Under the pieces are notes generated by a model that was not told where the DNA came from, did not search any database, and was given only the letters and a program-made list of their open reading frames with translations. DNA of 64,000 bases from Burkholderiaceae bacterium (GTDB lineage Bacteria > Pseudomonadota > Gammaproteobacteria > Burkholderiales > Burkholderiaceae_C): assembly GCA_019751915.1 (NCBI GenBank), contig JAIEMS010000004.1, positions 32,185 through 96,184 of the forward strand. Reading direction: 5' to 3'. Below, piece after piece: positions 30,206 to 41,154 of this stretch. Each line of letters opens with the position of its first letter. Within the stretch, counting starts at the first letter, position 1. A program made the translations under genes and the position numbers.

Positions 30206-31567
30206 GTGCTCACACTTGTTGCTTTTGTCCTAGCGCTGGGCGTGTTGATTGCTGTGCACGAGTACGGCCACTACCGCGTGGCTGTGGCTTGTGGTGTCAA
30301 GGTACTGCGTTTTTCGGTCGGCTTTGGTGCGCCGCTGCTGCGTTGGCAGCCGCCCAATTCACCGACCGAGTTTGTGCTGGGTGCATTCCCTTTGGGTGGC
30401 TATGTTCGGATGCTCGATGAGCGCGAAGCCCCCGTCGCCCCCGAAGAGCGCCACCGGGCCTTCAACACCCAGCCACTGCGGGCGCGTGCGGCCATCGTCG
30501 CAGCCGGGCCTATTGCCAACTTGCTGCTCGCTGTTGTGTTGTACGCAGCAGTCAATTGGAGTGGCGTGCAAGAGCCTATGGCTTACCTTGCGAGTCCGGT
30601 GCCTGACTCGATTGCCCACGTTGCTGGGTTGCGTGGTGGCGAATGGGTACGCCATGCCGCCATGGGCACCGATGAGCCTCGCCCGGTGCGCTCCTTTGAA
30701 GATTTGCGCTGGATGCTGATGCGCGGTGCGCTGGAGTCCACGCCCATTCGCCTCGAGTTTGAACCCACACCGGGCGCGCCGCTGCGCACCATCGTACTGC
30801 CACTGAACGAAATCGAACCCCAAGAGGCCGATGCCCAATTGCTGCGCAAAATTGGCATTGCTGGGCCGTGGACACGCCCCCTGATCGGTCAAGTCACCCC
30901 CAACAGCGCAGGCGCGCGCGCTGGCTTGTGCGAAGGCGATGTGGTGCTGAAGGTTGGCAAGGTCGATGTGATGGACGGACAACAACTGCGCGAACTCATT
31001 CGCGGTTCTGTGCGTGCCAACCAACCCCTGTCACAACCTTGGCGCATTGAGCGCGCCGGGCAGCAACTGACCCTTGATGTGGCCCCTGATGTGTTTCAGG
31101 AGCCTACAGGCAGCATAGGCCGCATTGGTGCTTATGTGGGAGCGTTGCCCCAGTTGACCACGGTGCAGTACGATTTTCTGGAAGGGCTTTGGGGCGGTGC
31201 CACACGGACATGGCAAATCTCGGAGCTGACTTTGCGGATGATGGGGCGTATGCTGGTCGGTGAGGCCTCGCTTAAGAATCTCAGCGGCCCGCTGACTATT
31301 GCCGATTACGCCGGACGCTCCGCCAGCATGGGACTGACCGCATACTTGGGATTTTTGGCACTTATCAGCGTCAGTTTGGGCGTACTCAATCTGCTGCCAC
31401 TGCCCGTGTTAGATGGTGGGCACCTGATGTATTATCTTTGGGAGGGCATTACTGGCAAAAGCGTGTCCGATGTCTGGATGGAGCGCTTACAGCGCGCAGG
31501 CATCGCGCTGCTGTTGTCAATGATGTCCATCGCCTTGTTCAACGATATCTCCCGGCTCTTTGGCTAA
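30206..31567 (+). CDS. rseP: RIP metalloprotease RseP; start uncertain (tracked ORF opens at 30146)
   Basis: HEYGHYRVA (HExxH), PDZ segments, NLLPLPVLDGGHL. Confidence 0.93.
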   Translation: MLTLVAFVLALGVLIAVHEYGHYRVAVACGVKVLRFSVGFGAPLLRWQPPNSPTEFVLGAFPLGGYVRMLDEREAPVAPEERHRAFNTQPLRARAAIVAAGPIANLLLAVVLYAAVNWSGVQEPMAYLASPVPDSIAHVAGLRGGEWVRHAAMGTDEPRPVRSFEDLRWMLMRGALESTPIRLEFEPTPGAPLRTIVLPLNEIEPQEADAQLLRKIGIAGPWTRPLIGQVTPNSAGARAGLCEGDVVLKVGKVDVMDGQQLRELIRGSVRANQPLSQPWRIERAGQQLTLDVAPDVFQEPTGSIGRIGAYVGALPQLTTVQYDFLEGLWGGATRTWQISELTLRMMGRMLVGEASLKNLSGPLTIADYAGRSASMGLTAYLGFLALISVSLGVLNLLPLPVLDGGHLMYYLWEGITGKSVSDVWMERLQRAGIALLLSMMSIALFNDISRLFG

Positions 31568-31612
31568 CCTTCTGTGTACCACTGCACGACAGTGGCAGCA
31601 CCGGCTTGATCC

Positions 31613-33910
31613 ATGAAAACACACATCCACCGCTTTGGCGTGCGTACCGCATCGGCCGTTGCCGCCATGATTTTTGTCGCTCAAGCGGCATGGGCACTGG
31701 AACCGTTCAAGGTGCAGGATATTCGCGTCGAGGGCCTACAACGTGTAGAGCCCGGAACCATCTTTGCATCCTTGCCTGTACGCGTCGGCGAAGAATACAA
31801 CGACGAAAAAGGGGCAGCGGCTATTCGGGCGCTGTTTGGTTTGGGACTTTTTAAAGACGTTCGACTTGAAGTCAGTGGCAATGTGCTGCTGGTGGTGGTC
31901 GAGGAGCGCTCCATCATCGCCGACGTGAATTTTGCTGGCACCCGCGAGTTTGATAAAGAAGCTCTGCGCAAGAGTGTCCGTGAAGTGGGACTGTCCGATG
32001 GCCGTCCTTACGACAAAGCCCTGACCGACCGCGCCGAGCAAGAACTCAAGCGCCAATACCTCAACCGCAGTTTTTATGGGGCTGAGGTTGTCACTACCGT
32101 GACTCCAGTTGAGCGCAATCGGGTTAATTTGACCTTCACGGTGATTGAAGGCGAGGCCGCGCGCATCAAAGACATCAACATCGTTGGCAACAAAGCCTTT
32201 AGCGATTCGACACTCAAAGACCTGTTTGACCAAGACACTGGCGGTTGGTTGAGCTGGTACACCAAATCTGACCGCTATGCCCGGGCCAAACTCAACGCCG
32301 ACCTTGAAACCCTGCGTTCGTATTATTTGCAACGTGGCTATCTGGAGTTTCGGATTGACTCGACACAGGTGGCGATTTCTCCCGACAAGCAAGATATTTC
32401 CGTCACCATCAACGTGACCGAGGGCGAGCGCTACGTTGTCTCGGGGGTCAAGCTCGAAGGCAATTATTTAGAGCGCGAGGATGAGTTCAAATCGCGCGTC
32501 ACCATCCGCCCCGGTGAGCCGTACAACGCCGACGATGTAGCCCAAACCACCAAGGCCTTCTCTGAGCATTTCGGCAATTTTGGTTTTGCCTTTGCCCGGG
32601 TCGAGGCAGTGCCAGAAATTGATCGGCAAAACAACCGCGTTGCGCTGGTGCTCCAAGCCGAGCCTTCGCGCCGGGCTTATGTGCGTCGTATTCAAGTGGC
32701 GGGCAACAACCGTACCCGCGACGAAGTGGTGCGCCGCGAGTTTCGCCAGTTTGAATCTTCTTGGTACGACGGTGAGAAAATTCGCCTCTCGCGCGACCGC
32801 GTGGACCGGCTGGGCTACTTTACCGAGGTCAACATTGAAACCCAAGACGTTCCCGGTGCGCCAGACCAAGTCGATTTGGTCGCCACCGTGGCCGAAAAAC
32901 CCACCGGCTCGCTGCAATTGGGGGCGGGTTTCTCTAGCGCCGAAAAGGTGTCGTTGTCTTTTGCCGTCAAGCAAGAAAACGTTTTTGGCTCGGGCAATTA
33001 CCTCGGGGTTGATGTCAACACCAGCAAGTACCGGCGCACCCTTGTCTTGAGCACGACCAATCCGTACTTTACTGCTGACGGTATTTCGCGCACCTTGGAT
33101 ATGTACTACCGCACCGATAAACCGTATCGGGACCAGGGTGGCAATTACGAGATGGTCACTACCGGGGCCAGCATGCGTTTTGGTGTGCCCTTTAGTGAAA
33201 CCGACACAGTGTTCTTTGGCGGTGGTGTCGAACGCAGCCAGATCAAGCCCGGCACCAACATCCCAGCGGCCTACCTTTCGTATGCCGACAGCTTTGGCTA
33301 CACCAGTACCTCTGCTCCGCTGACGATTGGCTGGTCGCGCGATGGCCGTGACAGTGCTTTGGCACCCAACTCAGGGCGTTACCAGCGCCTCAATTCTGAG
33401 TGGTCTGTGGCGGGCGATGCTCGCTATGCACGGGCTAATTACCAATACCAACAGTACGTACCACTGAACAAAAAGTTCACGCTGGCCTTCAATGGCGAAT
33501 TGGGGTTGGGCAAGGGCATGAATGGTCGTCCGTTCCCGGTGTTTAAGAATTTCTATTCGGGTGGCTTGGGTTCGGTGCGCGGCTTTGACCAAGCAACGCT
33601 CGGGCCACGCGATGTGACGGGCGCTTCGCTGGGGGGGCCAAAGAAGGTCACACTCAATGCTGAATTGATCGCACCCTTCCCCGGTGCTGGCAATGACCGC
33701 ACACTGCGCATGTTCACTTTTGTCGATGTGGGTAACGTCTATGGTGACAACGAAAAAATTCAGTTCAGCCAGATGCGTGCATCTGCTGGTTTGGGGCTGA
33801 GCTGGATTTCCCCATTGGGGCCACTGCGCCTTGCATTCGCCCAGCCAGTGCGTAAATTTGCTGGCGATAGAATCCAGAAACTGCAATTCCAGATTGGAAC
33901 ATCCTTCTAA
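31613..33910 (+). CDS. bamA: Outer membrane protein assembly factor BamA
   Basis: Signal peptide, POTRA repeats, C-terminal surface-antigen barrel with KLQFQIGTSF. Confidence 0.97.
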   Translation: MKTHIHRFGVRTASAVAAMIFVAQAAWALEPFKVQDIRVEGLQRVEPGTIFASLPVRVGEEYNDEKGAAAIRALFGLGLFKDVRLEVSGNVLLVVVEERSIIADVNFAGTREFDKEALRKSVREVGLSDGRPYDKALTDRAEQELKRQYLNRSFYGAEVVTTVTPVERNRVNLTFTVIEGEAARIKDINIVGNKAFSDSTLKDLFDQDTGGWLSWYTKSDRYARAKLNADLETLRSYYLQRGYLEFRIDSTQVAISPDKQDISVTINVTEGERYVVSGVKLEGNYLEREDEFKSRVTIRPGEPYNADDVAQTTKAFSEHFGNFGFAFARVEAVPEIDRQNNRVALVLQAEPSRRAYVRRIQVAGNNRTRDEVVRREFRQFESSWYDGEKIRLSRDRVDRLGYFTEVNIETQDVPGAPDQVDLVATVAEKPTGSLQLGAGFSSAEKVSLSFAVKQENVFGSGNYLGVDVNTSKYRRTLVLSTTNPYFTADGISRTLDMYYRTDKPYRDQGGNYEMVTTGASMRFGVPFSETDTVFFGGGVERSQIKPGTNIPAAYLSYADSFGYTSTSAPLTIGWSRDGRDSALAPNSGRYQRLNSEWSVAGDARYARANYQYQQYVPLNKKFTLAFNGELGLGKGMNGRPFPVFKNFYSGGLGSVRGFDQATLGPRDVTGASLGGPKKVTLNAELIAPFPGAGNDRTLRMFTFVDVGNVYGDNEKIQFSQMRASAGLGLSWISPLGPLRLAFAQPVRKFAGDRIQKLQFQIGTSF

Positions 33911-34428
33911 TGAAATCACTCTCTCGCCCTTTATCCCTGGCCCTGCTGCTGGGTTCTCTGGTTGCCGCCGTGCCAGCACAGGCGCAAGAATTCAAAGCAG
34001 GTTTTGTCAATACCGACCGTATCTTCCGCGAGGCCAATACCGCTAAGGCAGCGCAGACGCGGCTGGAGCAAGAGTTCTCGCGCCGCGACAAGGAGCTGAT
34101 CGACCAAGGCAATGCGCTCAAAACATCGACTGAAAAGTTTGAACGCGAAGCGCCAACGCTGGCAGAGAGCCAGCGCGCCACGCGCCAACGCCAACTGGTG
34201 GACCAAGACCGCGACTTTCAGCGCAAGCGCCGCGAGTTCCAAGAAGACCTGAACGCCCGCAAGAGCGAAGAGTTGGCACAGGTGCTGGAACGCGCCAACA
34301 AGGTTGTCAAGCAAGTGGCCGAAGCCGAGAAATACGATGTCATCCTGCAAGAAGCGGTGTACATCCATCCCAAGCACGACATCACCGATAAGGTGATCAA
34401 GGCGTTGAATGCCGCTGCGGCCAAATAA
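33910..34428 (+). CDS. OmpH/Skp family periplasmic chaperone
   Basis: AQEFKAGFVNTDRIFREA; position between bamA and lpxD. Confidence 0.92.
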   Translation: MKSLSRPLSLALLLGSLVAAVPAQAQEFKAGFVNTDRIFREANTAKAAQTRLEQEFSRRDKELIDQGNALKTSTEKFEREAPTLAESQRATRQRQLVDQDRDFQRKRREFQEDLNARKSEELAQVLERANKVVKQVAEAEKYDVILQEAVYIHPKHDITDKVIKALNAAAAK

Positions 34429-34458
34429 ACACCCGCGCTATGGGCTGGAGGGGGGCGC

Positions 34459-35436
34459 GTGAGTCTGAGTCTTGCACAGTTTGTGGAGGCCTTGGGCGGT
34501 GTCCTCGACGGTGACCCCCATTTGCCCATTGACCGGCTCGCGCCGCTTGAGGCGGCGGGTTCTCGGGACTTGAGTTTCCTGAGTAACCCCCGCTACCAGC
34601 AGCAACTGGCCGCCTCCCGGGCGGCCTGTGTCATTGTGGCTCCGGGTCTGCGCGACGTTGCGCGCGCACGTGGAGCCTGCATTGTGGCCGATGACCCTTA
34701 CGTTTACTTCGCTAGAGCTACCCAGCTCTGGAAGAAACACCACGGTACAGCGATCAAGCCGGGTATTCACCCCAGTGCGGTGGTCGATGAAGCTGCGGTG
34801 GTCGATCCCAGCGCGTCGGTAGGCCCGCTGTGCGTGGTCGAGCGCGGGGCGCATATCGGTGCTGGTACGGTGCTCAAATCACGGGTGACGGTGGGCGAGG
34901 ACTGCCATATTGGGGCGCGCTGCATCGTTCACGCCGGAGTGGTCATTGGTGCCGATGGCTTTGGTTTTGCGCAACAGGATGGTGCGTGGGTCAAAATTGA
35001 GCAATTGGGCGCAGTGCACATTGGCAACGATGTGGAAATTGGTGCCAATACCTGCATTGACCGGGGCGCACTGCAAAACACGGTGATTGAAGACGGCGTT
35101 AAGCTCGATAACTTGGTACAAATTGGTCACAATGTCCGTATTGGTCGCCACACGGCCATGGCCGGGTGTGTCGGCGTGGCGGGCAGCGCTACCATTGGTG
35201 CCCATTGCACCGTGGGCGGTGGTGCCATTGTGCTCGGTCACCTCGCGCTGGCCGACCGGGTGCATATCTCGGCGGCCACCGTGGTCACGCATTCTTTGAC
35301 CAAACCAGGGCATTACACCGGCATGTTTCCCATAGACGACAATGCCCGCTGGGAAAAAAACGCTGCCACACTCAAGCAATTACACAGGCTGCGCGAGCGC
35401 ATCAAGGCGCTAGAGCAGGGCCTGAACGCAGCATAA
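34459..35436 (+). CDS. lpxD: UDP-3-O-(3-hydroxyacyl)glucosamine N-acyltransferase
   Basis: Hexapeptide repeats, [36 protein letters not shown]. Confidence 0.96.
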   Translation: MSLSLAQFVEALGGVLDGDPHLPIDRLAPLEAAGSRDLSFLSNPRYQQQLAASRAACVIVAPGLRDVARARGACIVADDPYVYFARATQLWKKHHGTAIKPGIHPSAVVDEAAVVDPSASVGPLCVVERGAHIGAGTVLKSRVTVGEDCHIGARCIVHAGVVIGADGFGFAQQDGAWVKIEQLGAVHIGNDVEIGANTCIDRGALQNTVIEDGVKLDNLVQIGHNVRIGRHTAMAGCVGVAGSATIGAHCTVGGGAIVLGHLALADRVHISAATVVTHSLTKPGHYTGMFPIDDNARWEKNAATLKQLHRLRERIKALEQGLNAA

Positions 35437-35451
35437 ACGGAACTCGACTCG

Positions 35452-35892
35452 ATGATGGATATTCACGCAATTCTCAAGCAACTCCCCCACCGCTACCCTC
35501 TTTTGCTGGTTGATAGAGTGCTTGAAATTCAGCACAACCACAGCATCAGGGCCGTCAAGAACGTCACGTTCAACGAGCCTTACTTCACGGGACACTTTCC
35601 GGGCCATCCGGTCATGCCGGGGGTGCTGATTTTGGAGGCATTGGCCCAAGCCGCTGGCTTGTTGGCGTTTGATGCGATGGGCAAAGTGCCCGACGAAAAC
35701 AATATTTACTATTTTGTCGGTATTGACAATGCCCGCTTTAAGCGTCCGGTGCAGCCGGGCGATCAATTGCTGCTGAACGTCAGCATTGACCGGGTGCGCG
35801 GCGGCATTCACAAATTTAAGGGCGTGGCTTTGGTCGGCGATGAAGTTGCCTGCGAAGCCGAACTCATGTGCACCATGCGTAACGTGTCGTAA
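35452..35892 (+). CDS. fabZ: 3-hydroxyacyl-ACP dehydratase FabZ
   Basis: [42 protein letters not shown]. Confidence 0.97.
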   Translation: MMDIHAILKQLPHRYPLLLVDRVLEIQHNHSIRAVKNVTFNEPYFTGHFPGHPVMPGVLILEALAQAAGLLAFDAMGKVPDENNIYYFVGIDNARFKRPVQPGDQLLLNVSIDRVRGGIHKFKGVALVGDEVACEAELMCTMRNVS

Positions 35893-35913
35893 ACGTTTTC
35901 GCTGGGGTTTGCC

Positions 35914-36702
35914 GTGAGCACCATCCACCCTACTGCACTGGTTGACGCTGGCGCACAGATCGATACCAGCGTCAGCGTTGGCCCTTATGCCGTGATTGGC
36001 CCACATGTCTGCATTGGTGCAGGCACGACCGTGGGTGCACACTGCGTGATTGAGGGCCATACCACCATCGGGCAGGACAACCGCATTTTTCAATTTGCCT
36101 CGTTGGGTGCAGCGCCCCAAGATAAAAAATACGCCGGTGAAGCCACGCGCTTGGTGGTGGGCGATCGCAATACCATCCGTGAGTTTTGCACCTTCAACAC
36201 CGGCACGGTGCAAGACCGGGGCGTGACCACCATCGGCGACGATAACTGGATCATGGCCTATGTCCACATTGCCCACGATTGCGTGGTCGGCAACCAAACC
36301 ATTTTGGCCAACAACGCCACACTGGCGGGCCATGTGCAGGTGGGCGATTACGCCATCATTGGTGGTTTGACTGGAGTTCACCAGTTCACCAAGGTGGGCG
36401 CACACGTCATGGCCGGGTTTGCCAGCCACATCTCGCAGGATGTCCCGCCGTTCATGATGGTCGATGGCAATCCGTTGGCTGTGCGCGGTTTGAACCTTGA
36501 AGGCCTGCGGCGGCGCGGATTTTCGCCCGCTCGCCTGAGTGCGATCAAACAAATGCACCGCCTGCTGTACCGCCAAGGCCTGACGCTGGAGGCTGCGCGC
36601 AGCGCCATTGCCGAGCTGCCCGCAACCCACCCCGAGGCAGCAGGTGATATTGCGTTGTTGCAGTCCTTTTTGGATGCATCGGCGCGCGGCATTGCACGCT
36701 AG
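35914..36702 (+). CDS. lpxA: UDP-N-acetylglucosamine acyltransferase
   Basis: [13 protein letters not shown], hexapeptide repeats, [19 protein letters not shown]. Confidence 0.97.
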   Translation: MSTIHPTALVDAGAQIDTSVSVGPYAVIGPHVCIGAGTTVGAHCVIEGHTTIGQDNRIFQFASLGAAPQDKKYAGEATRLVVGDRNTIREFCTFNTGTVQDRGVTTIGDDNWIMAYVHIAHDCVVGNQTILANNATLAGHVQVGDYAIIGGLTGVHQFTKVGAHVMAGFASHISQDVPPFMMVDGNPLAVRGLNLEGLRRRGFSPARLSAIKQMHRLLYRQGLTLEAARSAIAELPATHPEAAGDIALLQSFLDASARGIAR

Positions 36703-36707
36703 GCGCG

Positions 36708-37871
36708 ATGATGAGTGACTCTACCCCCCGCGTCGCGATGGTGGCGGGCGAAACTTCGGGCGATTTGCTGGCCGGTTTGCTGCTCGATGGCTTGCAAACC
36801 TATTGGCCCGGTGTCTCCGGTGTCGGCATTGGTGGCCCGCAGATGGCGCAGCGCGGTTTTGATGCTTGGTGGCCCAGCGACAAGCTGGCCGTGCATGGCT
36901 ACAGCCTTGAAGTGCTGCGCCGTTTGGGCGAGATCGTCGGTATTCGCAAACAACTGCGGGCGCGTTTGCTGCAAAACAAGCCCGATATTTTTATTGGCGT
37001 GGATGCCCCGGATTTCAATTTGGGCCTCGAAACCGACTTGCGCGCTGCCGGGGTCAAAACGGTGCACTTCATTTGCCCGTCTATTTGGGCTTGGCGGGCC
37101 GAGCGGGTGGAAAAAATCCGCCGCGCCACCGACCACGTTCTATGCGTTTTCCCATTCGAGCCAGAATTGTTGGCCCGCCACGGTATTGCCGCCACCTATG
37201 TTGGCCACCCGCTGGCCAATGTGATTGCGCTGGAGCCAGACCGGGCAGCAGCCCGTAGGCAGTTGGGTTTGGCCGACACCGACGAGGTATTGGCGATTCT
37301 GCCCGGTAGCCGTTCAGCCGAGGTCAAATACATCACTGCGGCATTCTTTCGGGCTGCAGCCCTTGTCAAGCAAGCATATCCAGCTATCAAAATGATAGTT
37401 CCGGCGGTGCCTGCGCTGCGCACGCAGATTGAGCGCATCGCGCACGAATGCGGCCTGGGTGCGGCAGTGCAGGTGATTTCGGGCCAGTCGCACACCGTTT
37501 TGGCGGCTTGCGATGTCACGCTGATTGCCAGCGGCACCGCCACGCTAGAGGCCGCTTTGTTCAAGCGCCCGATGGTGATTGGTTATCGGATGCAGGCTTT
37601 GAGCTGGCAACTGATGCGGCGCAAGCAATTGCAGCCGTGGGTCGGTTTGCCCAACATTTTGTGTGGCGAGTTCGTCGTGCCGGAGCTGATTCAAGATGCA
37701 GCCACGCCGCAGGCGTTGGCTGGGGCGGTGCTCGATTGGTTCGATGCCCGCCACAACGCCCCCGACCGTATTTCTGCGCTACAGCAGCGCTTTGCCGCAC
37801 TGCACCACAGTTTGCGGCGCAACACTTCTTTATTGGCAGCCGATGCGATCCGACAAGTCCTTACCTCCTGA
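36708..37871 (+). CDS. lpxB: Lipid-A-disaccharide synthase
   Basis: [44 protein letters not shown]. Confidence 0.97.
   Translation: MMSDSTPRVAMVAGETSGDLLAGLLLDGLQTYWPGVSGVGIGGPQMAQRGFDAWWPSDKLAVHGYSLEVLRRLGEIVGIRKQLRARLLQNKPDIFIGVDAPDFNLGLETDLRAAGVKTVHFICPSIWAWRAERVEKIRRATDHVLCVFPFEPELLARHGIAATYVGHPLANVIALEPDRAAARRQLGLADTDEVLAILPGSRSAEVKYITAAFFRAAALVKQAYPAIKMIVPAVPALRTQIERIAHECGLGAAVQVISGQSHTVLAACDVTLIASGTATLEAALFKRPMVIGYRMQALSWQLMRRKQLQPWVGLPNILCGEFVVPELIQDAATPQALAGAVLDWFDARHNAPDRISALQQRFAALHHSLRRNTSLLAADAIRQVLTS
37349..37402 (-). repeat. Dispersed palindromic repeat copy I inside lpxB
   Basis: gggctgcagcccttgtcaagcaagcatatccagctatcaaaatgatagttcc. Confidence 0.65.
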
Positions 37872-38478
37872 GCAGCACTGCCTAGCGTGGCATCCCCCCG
37901 GTTTGGTGGCCGGGGTGGACGAAGCGGGCCGAGGCCCGCTGGCCGGGCCGGTGGTGGCCGCAGCGGTCATTCTGGATGATTTGCATCCGATTGCAGGCTT
38001 GGCCGACTCGAAAAAACTCACTGCGGCCCGGCGCGAAGCGCTGTTTGATGAAATCCGTGCCAAAGCGTTGTGTTGCAGCATTGCCGAGGCCAGTATCGAA
38101 GAAATCGACCAACTCAACATCTTGCAGGCCACGCTGTTGGCCATGCGCCGCGCTGTGATGGGGCTGCGCTTGAAACCGGCCATGGTGCTGGTCGATGGCA
38201 ACCGCCTGCCGGTGCTCGACATGCCCGCTGAGGCCATTGTGAAGGGCGATGCGCTGATCCCAGCGATTTCAGCGGCATCCATTTTGGCCAAGGTGACCCG
38301 CGACCGTTGGTGCGCGCAAGTGCATGAGCAGTACCCCGAATATGGTTTTGCCAACCACAAGGGGTATGGCACGGCGGCGCATTTGGCGGCATTACAACAA
38401 TATGGCCCTTGTCCGCTGCACCGCAGCACGTTTGCGCCGGTGGCCAAGGCTAGGGCACAACAGGCATTGGGCCATTAA
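37843..38478 (+). CDS. rnhB: Ribonuclease HII
   Basis: [49 protein letters not shown]. Confidence 0.97.
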   Translation: MRSDKSLPPEQHCLAWHPPGLVAGVDEAGRGPLAGPVVAAAVILDDLHPIAGLADSKKLTAARREALFDEIRAKALCCSIAEASIEEIDQLNILQATLLAMRRAVMGLRLKPAMVLVDGNRLPVLDMPAEAIVKGDALIPAISAASILAKVTRDRWCAQVHEQYPEYGFANHKGYGTAAHLAALQQYGPCPLHRSTFAPVAKARAQQALGH

Positions 38479-38528
38479 TGCCAAGGTTTTTCGTGCAGTT
38501 CCAAGTAAAAGCGTTGTCTTATGCCGGT

Positions 38529-38855
38529 TCAACGCAATTGTTCGAGTTCTAGTCCCAGAGCATCAGCCACCTTCTGCAAGCTAACTTTGCGAGGGCGTTT
38601 TGCCGTCTCGATCTGGGCATAGGCCGCCTGCGAAATACCCATGCGTTGGGCTAACTCGGCTTGTGTTAGGCGCAAATGTTCGCGCCATGCCTTGGTTGCG
38701 CTGTCGCCATCGACTTGAGCACTGACCACAGCGTGTGGAATAGAACCCGGCGTAAAGCCGCCGTTCATGCGAATAAATTCGGCATACGGCACTACGACAA
38801 AGGCAGGTTGACCATCAGTGCCCAGCAGCGTTTGGAAATTAATACGTGCGTTCAT
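38529..38855 (-). CDS. HTH (XRE) antitoxin
   Basis: LRLTQAELAQRMGISQAAYAQIETAKRPRKVSLQKVADALGL; overlaps the upstream toxin gene. Confidence 0.88.
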   Translation of the reverse strand: MNARINFQTLLGTDGQPAFVVVPYAEFIRMNGGFTPGSIPHAVVSAQVDGDSATKAWREHLRLTQAELAQRMGISQAAYAQIETAKRPRKVSLQKVADALGLELEQLR

Positions 38856-39099
38856 CGCGTTTCCTCACTTCTTCAATACTGACGATGCAGGCGGCACCGC
38901 CGAAAAAATCGAACAGCACCCTGTAGCTGCCTACCCGCAGCCGGTAGCTGTAGGCGTGATTGATCAACGCTTTCACGCCAGTGCATGCAGGGAATGCCTC
39001 CAACTTGCCACGCACCTCGTCACGGATCATTATTTGGGTTGGCTTATCCAGCTTGAGTAGTTGCCGGAATGCCTTGGGCTTCCATTCGATACTGTTCAT
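38839..39099 (-). CDS. RelE/ParE-superfamily toxin
   Basis: WKPKAFRQLLKLDKPTQIMIRDEVRGKLEAF..YSYRLRVGSYRVLFDFF. Confidence 0.88.
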   Translation of the reverse strand: MNSIEWKPKAFRQLLKLDKPTQIMIRDEVRGKLEAFPACTGVKALINHAYSYRLRVGSYRVLFDFFGGAACIVSIEEVRKRDERTY

Positions 39100-39149
39100 G
39101 GACTCAAATTATAAGTATTAATAAGTAAAGTTGTGCTGTGCCTGATATT

Positions 39150-39428
39150 TCAGGCTGTCTCTGTGGTGGGCTGTGATTCCAAAGCCGCACAAACTTGCAA
39201 GTTGAGCGCCACAAATTCATTCCAATCATACTTATTTTCATAATGCAAAATATACTGCCTGTCTACACGGCAAATTTCTGGGCGTTGGGCGTAAATAGTA
39301 CATAGTTTACTGTCTTGGGCATAGTGTTTACAAACACCATCACCCCGATCTAGAAATTTTGTTTCTTCAGCCCAATGAACGCGTTGGCAGCAAATCCCGC
39401 ATTGGTTACAGGGGAATTTTGTCATCAC
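39150..39428 (-). CDS. YkgJ-family cysteine-cluster protein
   Basis: FPCNQCGICCQRV..CKHYAQDSKLCTIYAQRPEICR; starts 4 bp after the stop of the HNH/TM gene. Confidence 0.85.
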   Translation of the reverse strand: MMTKFPCNQCGICCQRVHWAEETKFLDRGDGVCKHYAQDSKLCTIYAQRPEICRVDRQYILHYENKYDWNEFVALNLQVCAALESQPTTETA

Positions 39429-39432
39429 TGGG

Positions 39433-41097
39433 TTAAATTAATGATGCAAGCCATTTTCTGGTGCTATCAGAATTCCCTATTTCGTAGGGAAGCTCAATGC
39501 CTCTTTTTTTTGCTTGATCTTTTAAAATAAGTCCTCGTTCCATTTCACTATTACAGGCTGCCAACGTTCGAGAAAAATCTGCCAATTCATCTACATCTAA
39601 ATTAAACTCAATTTTTCCTAGCTCTGTTAAATATCTATCTAGTTCGGCATTAATTTCTTGGAATTTCTTTACTGTTCCTGCATGGGGCATAATAGATGCA
39701 GCAAAATCCCATACTTTTTTTGCTACGCCACTATGCAGCAAGAAATAGTTGAGTCCCAATGTACATACGCCTGTTACAAGAGCACCCGCAAACGCTGCCA
39801 ATTCACCGCCAAACGGAAAGCCACAAAGAGGAATTAGCTCCGCGTAAACCATAGTTCCAACGACTGCGGACACCCCGGCGGACAATATTGATAATACAGC
39901 CTTTGACAAATCAACAAACGAAAGATCATCAGGATTTAAGGCGATCAATTTAATGGCATTGACTATTTGGCCCCACATCTCTCTGATAATTTTAATAGCT
40001 GCCCGTTGAGTGGTTGCAAAAATATTAAACAATGTGGTAGTCAAACTGGCAAAAGCGCCTGCAAATACGCCATCTTTAAAACTGATTAAAAAATCATTAA
40101 AACGTACTTTGACTCGATGCCAAATGCCTTTTAATGTCTCTTGAATACCATCGATAAAATGCTCAAATTTGAAATCTGTTTTCAGTTTTTCAAAAACTAT
40201 GGGGATTTGTTCGCGCAGCTCGAACCAAACTTCGGCCAATATCAGTCCAAGCATTTGCCGTGTGCCCATTTTAAGACCAGCTGCCCCTGAAGCAGTAGCC
40301 GTATTTTTAATGAATTTGCTGCTGGAATAATATTTTTGATTAATTTGAGCATCGTATATTTTTCTTGCCTCCTTGTCTTTATTTAGCATTGCTTCATGGT
40401 CAACTGATTTAAGTGCATCTATTTTTATTTTATCTCCTATGATATCACTTTCTAATTCACTTGCTTTTTGGCGCTGCTCTGGAGTGTCTCTTGGTAGAGT
40501 GGCTAAAAATGCTTGATCTTTACCTAATTTTAGTTCAGCATCTTTAATCTTTTTTGGGAGTTCATTTGAAAAATCTTCTACAGAAAGAGCTTGTTTTGAT
40601 CTATTTATACTTCTATGGGTTGATTGTAAATTACTGCTGTTATTGGCTAACTCCACAGTACCTAAATCTGCTAAAACTCGGCCAGCATCATCATAAATTT
40701 CTTTTGCAGCAATAATATGATCAAGATCTCGAATTCCTTTTTTAGGTAATAAAATTTTACCTGTGTACCCATCTATTAAATTGCCAGAGTCTTGTAATTT
40801 AGCATCAATTCTGCCCTTATTTATATAATTTTCGTCTTTGTCAATGCCAACTTTTTCTCTGTTATAACTACTTACTAGCTTGCCATTTTTGTCTTTTTGT
40901 TTTGTTTTTTCTATGTAAATTGATTGCTCTTGCTTTGTGGCATAAATCCCAGAGCGAACATTATGGATAGTATCTACATCGCCACCTAATTTATCTTTAA
41001 AAAGTAAAAAATCAAGACCAAAACTTGTAGTAAGGCTATGAACTACAGTTTTTTCAAGTTCTTTGGCCCAAGGGTAATTAATAACTTCTGCTTGCAT
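39433..41097 (-). CDS. HNH-motif protein with C-terminal multi-TM region
   Basis: RDLDHIIAAKEIYDDAGR..NNSSNLQSTHRSINRSK (HNH-like) and several long hydrophobic segments in the C-terminal half. Confidence 0.7.
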   Translation of the reverse strand: MQAEVINYPWAKELEKTVVHSLTTSFGLDFLLFKDKLGGDVDTIHNVRSGIYATKQEQSIYIEKTKQKDKNGKLVSSYNREKVGIDKDENYINKGRIDAKLQDSGNLIDGYTGKILLPKKGIRDLDHIIAAKEIYDDAGRVLADLGTVELANNSSNLQSTHRSINRSKQALSVEDFSNELPKKIKDAELKLGKDQAFLATLPRDTPEQRQKASELESDIIGDKIKIDALKSVDHEAMLNKDKEARKIYDAQINQKYYSSSKFIKNTATASGAAGLKMGTRQMLGLILAEVWFELREQIPIVFEKLKTDFKFEHFIDGIQETLKGIWHRVKVRFNDFLISFKDGVFAGAFASLTTTLFNIFATTQRAAIKIIREMWGQIVNAIKLIALNPDDLSFVDLSKAVLSILSAGVSAVVGTMVYAELIPLCGFPFGGELAAFAGALVTGVCTLGLNYFLLHSGVAKKVWDFAASIMPHAGTVKKFQEINAELDRYLTELGKIEFNLDVDELADFSRTLAACNSEMERGLILKDQAKKRGIELPYEIGNSDSTRKWLASLI

Positions 41098-41154
41098 GAT
41101 GATTTTTTGAAAGTTAAAAAATGGGGCACTATTGCCCCAGAAGTGTTAATTCAT

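Noticed and set aside
34705-34740. cgctagagctacccagctc in lpxD as a repeat copy
   Set aside because: Encodes the usual LpxD (Y)ARATQLW-type segment; no second arm.
35410-36630. 406-aa minus-strand ORF opposite fabZ/lpxA
   Set aside because: Shadow ORF; the hexapeptide-repeat genes on the plus strand explain the open frame.
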